64,000 bases of DNA, from positions 13,961,878 to 14,025,877 of the forward strand of contig NC_092054.1 in NCBI RefSeq assembly GCF_003086295.3, in the 5' to 3' direction. Below, one piece after another: positions 23,000 through 32,406 of the stretch. The notes under the pieces are model-generated. The model did not search any database and was not told the DNA's origin. It saw only the letters and a program-made list of their open reading frames with translations. The position numbers and the translations under genes were made by a program. This DNA is from Arachis hypogaea (taxonomy: Eukaryota > Streptophyta > Magnoliopsida > Fabales > Fabaceae). How positions within the stretch are numbered: position 1 is the stretch's first letter; each line of letters starts with the position of its first letter.

Positions 23000-24088
23000 C
23001 AACTTAAAATAAGAAAGAATCATCAACAGAAGCAATTGTTTATTAAACAGCAGCAGTAAATAGCATGTTTTCGAGGTTCAAGCAAGCAGCAAACAGAATT
23101 CATATGACTTAACCAGTTCCACAAACTGAAATCATTGCAGTTCATATAATATGGACCAAGCAACAAGCAAAGCAGCACTCAGCAACAACAAACCAAGAAA
23201 AATTAATGAAACAGTAACACTTTCACAGCATCTATTTTGGACAATGAAAAAAAAATACAATAAACAGCAATCACAAGTCCAGAATTCAACACCAAAACAG
23301 CACAATAAACAAGTTCATCCAGGGCAACATTCAGAGGAAAGACAAATTCATTCCGAACAGCAGCAGTAAACAAAACAAAACCTACATCCACTAACCAGTC
23401 CAGATTCTCTAACCACCTAATTCAACTAAACTAAATTAGTTGAACTAAACAAGCTAAACAGAATGAGCTAAACCAGATTAAATGAGATGAAAGGGGAACC
23501 TGGGAAGCAGGGAATTGAAACAGGGGAAAGGAAGGGAAAGATTGATGATGATGAGTGAATGGCCGGAGCAACACGGTGGCGGCCTAGTGGTGGCGCTGGG
23601 GTAGCGACAGTGGCAGAGGGTGGGTGCACAGTAAAACAGGGTCTAGTAGTGGCTCTGGGCTCGCGGAGAAACACTGGACATCGGGCAACCATCATTGTAA
23701 AGATTAAAATGCAAATTAGAAGACATCAAACAAAAATATCCCTGAGTTCACGTCAGTAATAGTTAGTCTTCCAAACTGACGACATTTCTTGGATTCAATA
23801 TTTACAAATTGCCTAAAGACTCAAACCCATAAAAGAATTGCTGCATTTAAAGAGAGGAAATTACAATATTGGACCTACCCAAAAGCTTCAACCTATTTGA
23901 ATTCTTTTGGAATGTATCTTCTAGCTTTCTCTGCCTTCACAAGATGGAGTTAATACAAGGCACTGATAAACAAAGAAACAGAACAGTTAATTAAAGAAAC
24001 AATTCCCATTTCCCACAAATTAAAGTTGAACATACATAAACAACACTTAGAGAAAGATTCATTGTTACAATTTTGCATACTTAATGAA
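23000..24088. other. CACTA interior, unidentified; GC-richer block at 23490-23700
   Basis: The block at 23490-23700 is GC-rich compared with its surroundings and opens short frames on both strands (about 66-75 codons), with Pro/Ala/Ser-rich content and no domain. Another short minus-strand stretch near 23880-23945 reads KAEKARRYIPKEFK before a stop and may be the end of a fourth captured gene. A Gln/Asn-rich plus-strand frame at 23151-23369 looks like a composition effect. Confidence 0.3.
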
Positions 24089-24190
24089 TTACCTTCCTCT
24101 AAATACCCATGTGATGTCTTGTAAAGCCACCAAAGTTGTTTCCAACATGTCAAGGCCAGCCTGGTTTGCAAAGATAAACACCGGCACCGA
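24089..24190 (-). pseudogene. Captured HD-ZIP III exon (FANQAGLDMLETT region)
   Basis: After a TAG acceptor the minus strand encodes SVPVFIFANQAGLDMLETT and then LVALQDIT, a highly conserved stretch of class III HD-ZIP transcription factors (REV, PHB, PHV, ATHB8, ATHB15), downstream of the START domain. Homology ends after DIT; the next residues (WVFRGR, stop) are unrelated, which marks the capture boundary. Confidence 0.9.
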
Positions 24191-25067
24191 CTACGATCCA
24201 GACAGAGAATCATATATATCTTAAATTAAAGGCTTTCATGGAAATAATGAACTCTACTATGAACAAAACATCTGCCATACCTTCAAAGAACAGCACAAAA
24301 TGGCATCCTGATGATGCCACAAATGTTTAAGCACTGACTCACCAATGAGAGAATCAAATCTCAGCAACTCTGCCCCCAAATAATAACTGTTATTAGAAGA
24401 AAAAAGAACACAAAAGTGAAGGGCATCATTAGATACTTTTCAAGAATGAATATTCAACAATAAAGCTTGAACACAATACAACAGATGCAGACTTGCCTAT
24501 AACTGCAGCAGATCCAGTTGGCTAGTGTAAGAGCCTCTGGAGAACCAGGAGAGAGTTTTGAGCCAACTGCCGGATTTATACCAGATGGAGAAATCGCCAT
24601 GGCAACCCTCTGCACAGAAGGAAGAAAAAGGAAGGCAATTGAAGAACAGAATGAAAGAATGGTAGCATCTCTTGTTTGTTTCTAGATTATATGGTTCAGT
24701 AAAAAATTATAACCAACTCACATCATCCATATAAGAAGGCAGAACCTAAGGTATAAAATATAAGCATTTCATTTCCTAGTACTGTTTTACCATTTTGTCC
24801 TAAATCTTTGAATCTATCTATTCTGCCATTCCAGAAGCCATCTTGTAGAAAAAGCAACAAAAATAAGGGAATCCATACCTGATATTCAAGTAATGGTTTG
24901 ACACACTTTGGTTTGCAAGAGTCTTCGAGATATCTCTTTTGATCAACGGGTTCGTCGTCAGCCCTAAGTGCAGGTCAATAAATAAGAAAACAACAAATTA
25001 ACATAGGATCAGATCCATGGGAGAAATTAAGTACAAAGAGAACAGATCTGACTGAGGAGACTTACAT
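24089..25067 (-). CDS. Predicted chimeric gene: QCR6 N-terminus fused to class III HD-ZIP segment
   Basis: Predicted minus-strand coding exons are 25067-25066 (AT of the start codon), 24963-24879, 24609-24497, 24386-24281 and 24190-24089, ending in TAA. The phases agree at every junction, giving 135 codons: 29 from QCR6 and 106 from the HD-ZIP III gene up to a short non-homologous tail. The start codon is split by an intron (AT/G), and all introns are GT-AG except one GC-AG (gcaagt donor at 24496). The QCR6 leader exon would supply the 5' UTR and possibly the promoter. The product would keep the first CxxxC of the hinge protein and a part of HD-ZIP III that lies after the START domain, without homeodomain or zipper. 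Whether it is transcribed cannot be seen here; a donor inside the last exon (about 24106) could instead splice onward, in phase, towards the MAPKKK piece. Confidence 0.6.
24281..24386 (-). pseudogene. Captured HD-ZIP III exon (YYLGAELL to AILCCSLK)
   Basis: The minus strand encodes YYLGAELLRFDSL, then SVLKHLWHHQDAILCCSLK, the exon that precedes the FANQAG exon in class III HD-ZIP genes. It has a good AG acceptor and a GT donor (AAGgtatgg). One base completes a serine codon begun in the previous exon, so the native phase is preserved. Confidence 0.9.
24497..24609 (-). pseudogene. Captured HD-ZIP III exon (RVAMAISPSG to WICCSY)
   Basis: The minus strand encodes RVAMAISPSGINPAVG, then KLSPGSPEALTLA and WICCSY. 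The RVAMAISPSG and SPGSPEALTLA wording is diagnostic of class III HD-ZIP proteins (native WICQSY). The acceptor is tgtgcag and the donor is AG/gcaagt, a GC-type donor that is the common rare alternative in plants. Confidence 0.92.
24879..25067 (-). pseudogene. QCR6: Captured 5' exons of QCR6 (cytochrome bc1 complex hinge subunit)
   Basis: Splicing 25066 to 24963 creates ATG from AT plus G and reads MADDEPVDQKRYLEDSCKPK, then CVKPLLEYQ. This matches the N-terminus of the plant ubiquinol-cytochrome c reductase hinge protein (complex III subunit 6), an acidic intermembrane-space subunit near cytochrome c1. Only the first CxxxC cysteine pair is present; the C-terminal half with the partner cysteines is missing. 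The boundary after EYQ is a natural-looking donor (CAGgtatgg). A full-length QCR6 gene should exist elsewhere in the genome. Confidence 0.9.
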
Positions 25068-25632
25068 TGCAGTTAGCGTTGGGAGCAGAGAGAGGGACGA
25101 CACTAACGATGCAGAGAAGATCGGCGAGGAGGGCGACCCTAGTGACGAGGGGGAGACGAGGCATAGGGGAGGCTAATGGCGCAGCGAGGACGGTGCTGGT
25201 GACGGCGGGGATTTGAGCTCTTCCAGGGTTGAGAGATGGGAGTTGAGAGTGACAGCGTAAGATCGAGTTGAGAGTGAGAGAGTAGTCCCGAAGCTTTCTT
25301 TGGGCTTATTAGGGTTTGGTGAAGAGATCATACCTTTGGAATTGGAGGGCTTGGAGGAGAAGAGAGCGTCGCGGATACCTTGCCGTCGCCCATGTTTGGT
25401 GGAGCTTGAAAGTGAACAGAGAGATGAAGAGTATGAAGAAGAAGATGAAGATTAAGAAGATGAAGAAGATGAAGATTATGAACAGAGACGAGGGTGAAGG
25501 GCGAAGGAGCTCTTCCAGGCGAGTGTGGTTTCGAAGGGAAAAGAAGATTAGGGTTAGTGTCTAACGGGTTGGGGACCGGGTTGCGGGCCGGGTTGCGGGT
25601 CGGGTTGGTGTCAATGGGTTGGGGACCCTCTT
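25068..25632 (-). promoter_or_regulatory. Captured 5' UTR/upstream region and low-complexity GA tract
   Basis: On the minus strand this precedes the QCR6 start. Bases 25068-25300 are mixed, gene-like sequence that may hold the QCR6 leader and promoter. Bases 25430-25490 are a GAA/GAT-rich low-complexity tract, and 25560-25630 repeat a gggttgggga/cgggttgcgg motif next to the subterminal array. No sure core promoter was identified. Confidence 0.4.
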
Positions 25633-26056
25633 ACCACGCTTTTACAACGTAACTGTTTCTCTCTACGGCCACGCTTTCGAAGCGTGGCAGAAAAAAACCT
25701 TTTGGCCACGCTTTTAAAGCGTGCCAAAAGAGGACCAGGATATGGCCACGTTTTCCAAGCGTGGCCTTAATGAAACCCTTTCGCCACGCTTTTAAAACGT
25801 CCTTGTTGCTCTCTATGGCCACGCTTTTGAATCGTGGCAGTTTTAAAACGTGGCCGTTTCTCTAATCAATTGCCACCCTTATAAAAGCGTGGCTGTTGAT
25901 CCTTTTCGCCACGCTTTTGAAGCGTGACAAAAAAAAGGTGGCCAAATCTCTAATCTATCGCCACCCTCATAAAAGCGTGGCCATTGACCACTTTTGGCCA
26001 CGCTTTTAAAGCGTGGCAAGAAAAAAGCGTGGCCATAGGCCTTTTTTCTTGTAGTG
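25633..26056. repeat. Right CACTA subterminal repeat array and terminus
   Basis: Many copies of ggccacgctttt and its inverse, arranged like the left array but in opposite overall orientation, then TTTTCTTGTAGTG at the end. The next three bases (caa) repeat those before 21376. Confidence 0.85.
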
Positions 26057-26455
26057 CAATCTTATAAATATAGCATAAAAATTTTTGTAAATAGTACAAA
26101 AATATTTGTATATACTACATAGTATATAAATTTTTGTATATAACATATATATTTTTACTGTAAATATTTTTGTTACTTAGATGTTAAGGTTTTTGGTATG
26201 TAACTTTTAAAATTTTTTATGTTGTATGTTAAAATTTGTGTGATGTGCATCAAAATATATATACTGTATATATTTTATTAGTTAAGTATCACTATTTTAG
26301 ACATATTTTTAAAAATTTTTGGTATTATGTATCAAAATTTTTATGTTATATACTAAAATTTATGTGATGATGTACATCAAAATTTCTTACATAATAATTT
26401 TACTAAACATATACAAGAATTAAGATGACAAAGTGTCCGTACAGTAAGTGAAACT
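26057..26455. repeat. AT-rich flank with diverged repeat
   Basis: No gene. Two related segments near 26207-26257 and 26330-26386 share the pattern aaaatttttatgtt...taaaattt.tgtgatg...catcaaaat. This was contiguous with 21215-21375 before the CACTA insertion. Confidence 0.5.
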
Positions 26456-27013
26456 TGTTGGAATAAATTAATTTTTATAACCCAGATCATCCATATTGAA
26501 TCACCAAAAATATATATATCATAATGCGGAAGCGTACCTGAATTCATAAACATGAATCATACGATTGGAAGAGTTTGGATCTTGTGGTTCTTTCGATCTT
26601 CCTCAACCAAAGCCTTCTGTATTCCTAGGAGGCTGAACTGCAACTCTTTTGATGGGGAAAGAGTAACAAAGGCGGCTTTGGCATATTGGGGACCGAAACC
26701 CTGAAGGTCTATTTATATTTGAGCATGTCACCCATTAAACCCTTAAGCCCAAATAAAATAGTATCTAAAGCCCAAAAGATAATATATCTAAAATCCAAAA
26801 AGATAATTATCTAAGGAACAAAAGATAATATCTGGTTTTATTCTCATTTAATTCCAAATCAAAAGTAATAATGACTTATTCAATTTAGCATTTATAATAA
26901 TAAATGAGATCACCATTATATAAGTCATTTAATTTGAAATAGCATAATTTGTGATTATAATTAATATATGTATTGCCCATAAATAAGTTAGGAAATAAAA
27001 TAATTTCCTAACA
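26456..27013 (-). repeat. Copia LTR-A (3' LTR of E1, left edge of array)
   Basis: 558 bp with TGTTGGAA...TTCCTAACA ends. A minus-strand TATA box (TATAAATAG, 26709-26717) is present, as in every LTR of the array. The left flank (…gtgaaact) is host DNA, so this is the true left edge of the array. Confidence 0.93.
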
Positions 27014-27445
27014 ATCTCCCACTTGGGCTATACATATATTATTTCTTGACATAATCACATCTTTATAAACTTTATGCGCGCATCTGAATGCTATTTCTCT
27101 CATTACTTTAACAATCTGGTCCGTCTCATACATTAGATATGGAACTACCGTAGCTTTTATCACATTAAATGCCGTGACTAAACCACGCCAATCACCATCC
27201 TAATATACTCAACGACATAGATCAAATTTGGATGAGTAATATGGAAATTACATGCCAAGTGATCTCATGCATGTCTATTTCCATCTGGTCCAACTTTATT
27301 GAGATCAAACACAATACAAATATTGCAAAATAAACATTTCACATAACATGAAATAAACCATCAACTTAATTCTGCAGAAAAATAACTCAATATCTGTCAT
27401 AGGACATATAGCATAAACTCCCACTAAACCAAGGCATCACAAATA
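27014..27445 (-). other. E1 3' untranslated region and polypurine tract
   Basis: On the minus strand AAGTGGGAGAT at 27014-27024 directly precedes LTR-A and is the polypurine tract. The rest is AT-rich with no frame. The same 3' region precedes the LTR in all six units. Confidence 0.75.
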
Positions 27446-28626
27446 TTAACACCCATCCGAGCAGTGTGCTCATGAAAAACTTTAGGGGTCAATCCCTTGG
27501 TAATGGGTCTGCTAGCATATACTCTGTTCCTATATGTCCTATGGAAATCTGTTTTTCTTAAACTTTCTCCTTGACAACTAAGAACTTGATGTCTGTATGC
27601 TTCAATTTTGTCAAGCTCTTATTGTTATTGGAGTATAGTACTGCTGACTTATTGTCACAAAATATCTTTAATGGCCTTTCAATGTCATCTACTATATGAA
27701 GCTTAGTGACAAAGTTTCGCAACCATATGCCATGAAATCGGAATCAGAGTACCTAATGATCTCCAAATTTTCTGATCTCCGATAAATATGCATGTAACAT
27801 TTTGTTCTCTTTAAACAACGCATTACGCGTTTAACAGCTATCCAATGATCCAAATCCGGATTGCTCAAGTATCTACCCAACACTCCCACTATAAATGATA
27901 TATCGGGATGTATGTAGACTTGAGCATACATTAAATTCCCTAGTGTTGATGCATAAGGTTTATCATGCATTGTTGTCTTCTTAAGATCTTTTTGGGGCAT
28001 TGCTTGAGACTAAATTTGTCTCCTTTAACTACGGGTGTGTCCATTGGTCTATAACTTTCTATGACATATCTACTTAAAATCTTTTCGATATAGTTCTTTT
28101 GTGACAATCCGAGAATACCTTGAGAGTAATCTCTTAGTATCTCGATTCCTAATACAAAAGAGGCATCACCAAGATCTTTCATTTCGAATTTGTTCGATAG
28201 AAATTTCTTAGTTTCATGCAACAAGCCTATATCGGTACTGGCAAGTAGAATGTCATCAACATGTAAAACCAAAAGGATGTATTTACTCTCACTGAACTTG
28301 CTGTATACACACTCATCTATGATGTTTACCTCAAAACCATGAGGTAATGACTTGATGAACTTGTGATACCATTGACGGAAAGCTTGCTTGAGACCATAGA
28401 TGGATTTTCTCCTTTCTCTATTGGATCTCCTTAATGACACTTCTTGAGGTTGTTGAGCTTGCTGTATGGGTTGGGTTTGAGGAGGATTCTCATTATTTTC
28501 CTGTACTGTAGCAGTATCTTGAGCAACAACAATATTCTTATTGTTCTCTTGTACTGTAGCTGGATTTACAACAGGATTCTCATTGTGCTTTTGTACTATA
28601 ACTGTATCTTGAACAAAAATAGGCAT
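27446..28626 (-). pseudogene. E1 copia pol remnant: linker, truncated RT, truncated RNase H
   Basis: On the minus strand a linker with repeated VQENN/TVQENNENP-like units runs into SNRERRKSIYGLKQ, where RT picks up in its middle. Then come HVDDILLAS (the YVDD box with Tyr changed to His), KFEMKDLG, FVLGIEI and SRYVIESYRPMDTPV. RNase H begins with YSDSDF but jumps to HGIWLRNFVTKL-type sequence by a deletion with a frame change, then keeps KIFCDNKSAV-like sequence and the polyprotein end with ADPL. The first RT catalytic Asp region and the RNase H Glu region are missing, so no activity is possible. Confidence 0.88.
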
Positions 28627-28646
28627 AAGGTCCTGATCATTGTCAG

Positions 28647-29894
28647 TTATAGAATCCTCATCAAAAGCAACATTCCTAATATTTCCTTCCCCCCCAAACT
28701 CAACATCCTCAAGAAATCTCGCATTTCCCGTCTCAAAATAGACCTTGATGTAGGATTGTATAACTTGTACCCCCGTGAACGCTCAGCGTAACCAACAAAA
28801 TAGCAACTGATTGTCCTTAAGTCCAATTTTCTTTCATGCGGCCTATAAGGTCGCGCCTCAGCTGGACATCCCCAAATATGCAAATGCTTTATACTGGGCC
28901 TTTTCCAAGTCCAAATTTCATATGGGGTTTTGTTAACTGTTTTGCTTGGCACCCTATTAAGGATGTATACTGCGGTCTTTAAGGCTTCTCCCCAGAGTGA
29001 TTCAGGCAAGGAAGAATGACTAATCATACTTCTCACCATGTCCTTAAGAGTTCGGTTCCTTCGCTCTGCAACAACATTCATGCTAGGTTTGCCTGGCATG
29101 GTGTGTTGAGGAACAATACCACACTCCTCCAGGAAAAGAGCAAAAGGCCCGGGACGTTGCTCACCTGAGCTATCATATCTTCCGTAGTATTCACCACCAC
29201 GATCAGATTTGACAGCTTTAATTTTCTTTCCAAGTTGAAGTTCAACTTCAGCTTTGAAAGACTCGAAAACATCCAAGGCTTGGGACTTTTCATGAATTAA
29301 ATATAGGTACCCATAACGAGAGTAATCATCTATGAACGTAATAAAATACCGTTGTCCATTCCAAGAGACAGTAGGGAATGGGCCACATATATCGGTATGT
29401 ATCAGTTCTAAGACATCTTTAGCTCTCTCGGTACCTAATTTTCTTTCGTTTGTCCTTTTCCCCTTTATGCACTCAATACAGACTTCAAAGTCTGCCAAAT
29501 TTAGGGGTCCAAGAATTCCATCTGACACGAGCCTCTGAATTCTCTGTTTAGAGATGTGGCTTAGGCGTTTGTGCCATAATGATGCCGAATTCTCATTCAG
29601 TTTTTGTTTTGTACCCGTTTGCAGTATTTCATTATTATAGGAATTTAATTTAAGCCTATATAGATTATCTACCAAATGACCAGAGCAAATATTATTCGAA
29701 TTATAAAAGAGACTGACTTTATTCTCTCCGAATGAACAAAAATAACCTGATTTGTCCAAACGAGAAACAGAAACCAAATTTCGTCTAAATGACGGTACAT
29801 AAAATGTATCTAATAAATCCAAGTAAAATCCACTCGTGGAACATAATCTAAAGGTTCCTATAACTTCGACTGCAACTACATTGCCGTCTGCCAC
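28647..29894 (-). pseudogene. E1 copia GAG-pre-integrase and integrase fragment
   Basis: A 415-codon open stretch. It holds the zinc-binding pre-integrase (LWHKRLSH then CIECIKG) and the integrase core with TDICGPFP (first Asp), KSDRGGEYY (second Asp) and VAERRNRTL (Glu), then [15 protein letters not shown] and the copia-type [11 protein letters not shown]. Usually the last motif reads NGVAER; here it is NVVAER. Its own start is arbitrary, because upstream gag-protease is broken. The 3' end passes into another frame at the linker. Confidence 0.9.
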
Positions 29895-29913
29895 GTAGAT
29901 GTATCTTTCAGCA

Positions 29914-30726
29914 TCACTTGGCGGTCGGCTCCACAGGCAACCCCTTCTTTACACGCCAAGTGGCATATTTGGTACAATCCTTCTTCATGTGTCCCGCCTT
30001 CTTACAGAAGAAACAAGTTGAAACTTGATCTTGTTTCTTAGCCTTTTTCTGCTGAGAAGACACATCCACAGTAGTATCACGCTTTCTTTTATTCTGAGAA
30101 GATGAAGCCATGTGAGCACTTTCAGTCTTATCTTGCTATAGCCTCTCTTCTTCTTGCACACAGTGAGATATAAGCTCATTTAAGGACCAAGTGTCCTTCA
30201 GAGTGTTATAACTCACTTTGAATTGCCCAAAATGTGTAGGAAGGGAAATCAAAATGAAATGCACGAGTAAATCTTCAGACAACTCTAACTTTAGTGCTTT
30301 CAATTTTGAAGTAAGATGAGACATTTCCATAATGTACTCCCTTATGTTCCCTGTACCTTTATACCTCATGGAGACAAGTTTTCTCAAAAGACTACTTGCT
30401 TCTGCCTTTTCATTCTTAGTAAAGAATTTTTCAACATTCTTTAGGAACTGTTTGGTATCTTTATCCTCAGTAATTGAGCCCCGAAACGCCTCAGGAATTG
30501 AGCGTTTCATGATCATAATGCTCATTCGATTGGATCTCTCCCACTTCTCTATTTTAACCTCATTGAGATTTTCCAGAGTGGAAGTGGGTTTCTCCTCTCG
30601 AAGAGCTATATCCAGATCCATACAACCGAGGACAATCTCCACGGTATCCTTCCAAACTTTAAGGTTTGAACCGTTCAGCATAGAAATACTGCTAATTTGC
30701 GCAGAAACATTGGTAGCTAAAGCCAT
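29914..30726 (-). pseudogene. E1 copia gag with internal stop and protease deletion
   Basis: Starts [20 protein letters not shown] at 30726. A TAG at 30136-30138 replaces the CAG of other copies (LQ to L-stop). The second part keeps the CCHC knuckle CFFCKKAGHMKKDC. About 107 bases that encode the protease active site ([12 protein letters not shown] in E3) are deleted between short ccc runs near 29940, with a frameshift. So protease is absent from E1. Confidence 0.88.
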
Positions 30727-30753
30727 AGTTTCTCGATTAGAACAAAAGAACAT

Positions 30754-32390
30754 GCAGTAAATATTAGTTAATTAATGGGTAAAAATCCATATTGAGATAT
30801 CCAGCACAACATTAATTTTCAATCTTTGGATAGAAAAATTAACTGTAAGTGATACTCTCATTGCAATAATCAAATATTGTCAAAATTCCTGTCACACATT
30901 AAGCCTTTCTTTGGACCGACTTAATGCGCACATGGAAACTTAAACTTCGCAACCTATTTATTACCGCATATATTTTCTATTAATTGGCCAAACAATAACC
31001 TTTCTTTGGGCCGATTATTGACCGCATAATTAATAAAAAATAAACAAAAGTGTGCAATGCTTATTATTTGGCCAAACAATAAACTTCCTTTGGGCCGATT
31101 ATTGTCCGCATAAATAATAAGCATTACTTTATTCTTAATTAGTTACCCATATTTACCATGAATATGTGTATGTAATTCGACCAAATATAGGCCTTCCTTT
31201 GGGCTGACCAATATTCGCATGAATTACATAACATCATATTCCTTATGTTTTGAATAAATCAATTTTCATAAAAGAGGCTACTTTGGCAGCATAATGTTCA
31301 ATCAATTTATTCTAAAACTAAATCTTTATAAAATAAGTGGGTATAATAATCCAAATTGTTACTAGTTTCCTTATGTAACAATTAAATAATATTTTCTATT
31401 ATTCAAATATTATTAATATGTATACATAACATGGCCAAATATAAATCTCCTTTGGGATCAATTAATATTCGCATAAGTTACATATACATAATAATCCTTA
31501 TGTGCATGTTTGGGCGCCATTATTTTGTTAAAAAAGGATCTTTTTTCAATGAAAAAAGATCTTTTTTTATTTTTTAACGTGTTTGGCAAATTTCTAGTAG
31601 TAAAAGTAAAAGCACTAGTAAAATCAAAAAAAGATCTTTTTTGAGAAGCTGTAATTTACATCTTTTTTTAAAAGATCTTTTTTTCTTAAAAAAAAGATGT
31701 TTTTCGTGTAATAAATGAACCAAAAAGTACTTTTATATTGTTATACCCAAACATAATTGATAGATAAAAAGACCTTTTTACGTGAGATATCCAAACATAA
31801 AATTACTTTTACTTCTCTATAAGATCTTTTAAAAAAAGATAACTCGAAAAAAGATCTTTTCTCAAAAGCTCACCCAAACAAGCCCTATATCCTAAAAGGA
31901 TAATCAATTAACTTTACACCAAATTAATGGCATACATAATTAAATTCGAAACAATTATAATAACACTCCATATTAATGTTTCAGAATAATCAATTATTAA
32001 TATATCAAATTAAAATTTTGATACAGCGGTATGTATATATATTTTAAAACCAAATGCGTTATAAACCAAAAAAAATGCGTTATAAGCCACAACTTATATG
32101 AATGGCGATGAGCGACAATACACATATATATAGCTTGATCATGTGTTAAGAATGCAATACATTTACATGTATGAAATATATTACTGGATGATCAAATAAA
32201 TTAATATATATAAAGTCTGTATGCTCGTTAAAACAAATAATAAATTCACCGGATCCAGTCGCACGTATATGATACATATATATATGTATATTCCGTTACT
32301 CAATATCATAATGTAACAAGAACGTACATATATATATTAATCCAGTAAAAGAAAAATAAAATTGAATATTTCCGATGACCAAATTATGGA
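30754..32390 (-). other. E1 leader (PBS to gag) with five hairpins
   Basis: Non-coding. Between 30897 and 31493 it holds five stem-loops that all show a loop motif close to CTTCCTTTGGGCCGA (plus strand): stems 30897-30903/30920-30926, 30978-30985/31028-31035, 31056-31069/31112-31125 (14 bp perfect), 31169-31178/31221-31230 (10 bp perfect) and a 12-of-14 stem near 31419-31432/31478-31491. The distal part (31890-32390) is AT-rich and of the same subtype as E4. Confidence 0.7.
31502..31885. mobile_element. 384 bp MITE inserted in the E1 leader
   Basis: E4 has the empty site (…aatccttatatcctaaaagg at about 52316-52335). In E1 the same sequence is split by 384 bp flanked by TAT on both sides (31499-31501 and 31886-31888). 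The ends gtgcatgtttgggcg and cacccaaacaagccc are imperfect inverted repeats (12 of 15). The interior is rich in aaaaagatcttttt palindromes. The 3 bp duplication fits PIF/Harbinger-type or similar MITEs; the family was not identified. Confidence 0.85.
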
Positions 32391-32404
32391 TGGCTCTGAT
32401 ACCA
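32391..32404 (-). other. E1 primer binding site (tRNA-iMet)
   Basis: The minus strand reads TGGTATCAGAGCCA, two bases from LTR-B, a full match to the 3' end of plant initiator Met tRNA. Confidence 0.92.
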
Positions 32405-32406
32405 CT

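Larger units (their letters stand above)
21376..26056 (-). mobile_element. Non-autonomous CACTA (En/Spm-type) element carrying host gene fragments
   Basis: It begins CACTACAAGAAAA and ends with the inverse TTTTCTTGTAGTG, and is flanked by a 3 bp duplication CAA (21373-21375 and 26057-26059): the three defining marks of the CACTA superfamily. Both ends carry arrays of gccacgctttt/aaagcgtggc subterminal repeats, the class of site bound by TnpA-like proteins. No transposase (TnpD/TnpA) frame is visible in the 3.8 kb interior. Instead there are exon pieces of QCR6, a class III HD-ZIP gene and an ANP-type MAPKKK, all on the minus strand. It is therefore a gene-capturing, non-autonomous copy that would need a transposase in trans. 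Confidence 0.93.

Noticed and set aside
23151..23369. Gln/Asn-rich 72-codon frame inside the CACTA element
   Set aside because: Composition follows a CAA/CAG-rich stretch; no conserved motif, and all recognised captured exons lie on the other strand.
25316..25564. 82-codon Lys/Met-rich frame on the plus strand
   Set aside because: It is a translation of a GAA/GAT low-complexity tract.
30332..30760. 142-codon plus-strand frames opposite copia gag (also at 36385, 45390, 56852)
   Set aside because: They are antisense shadows of the gag frame, which has the real domain signature (MALATN start, CCHC knuckle).
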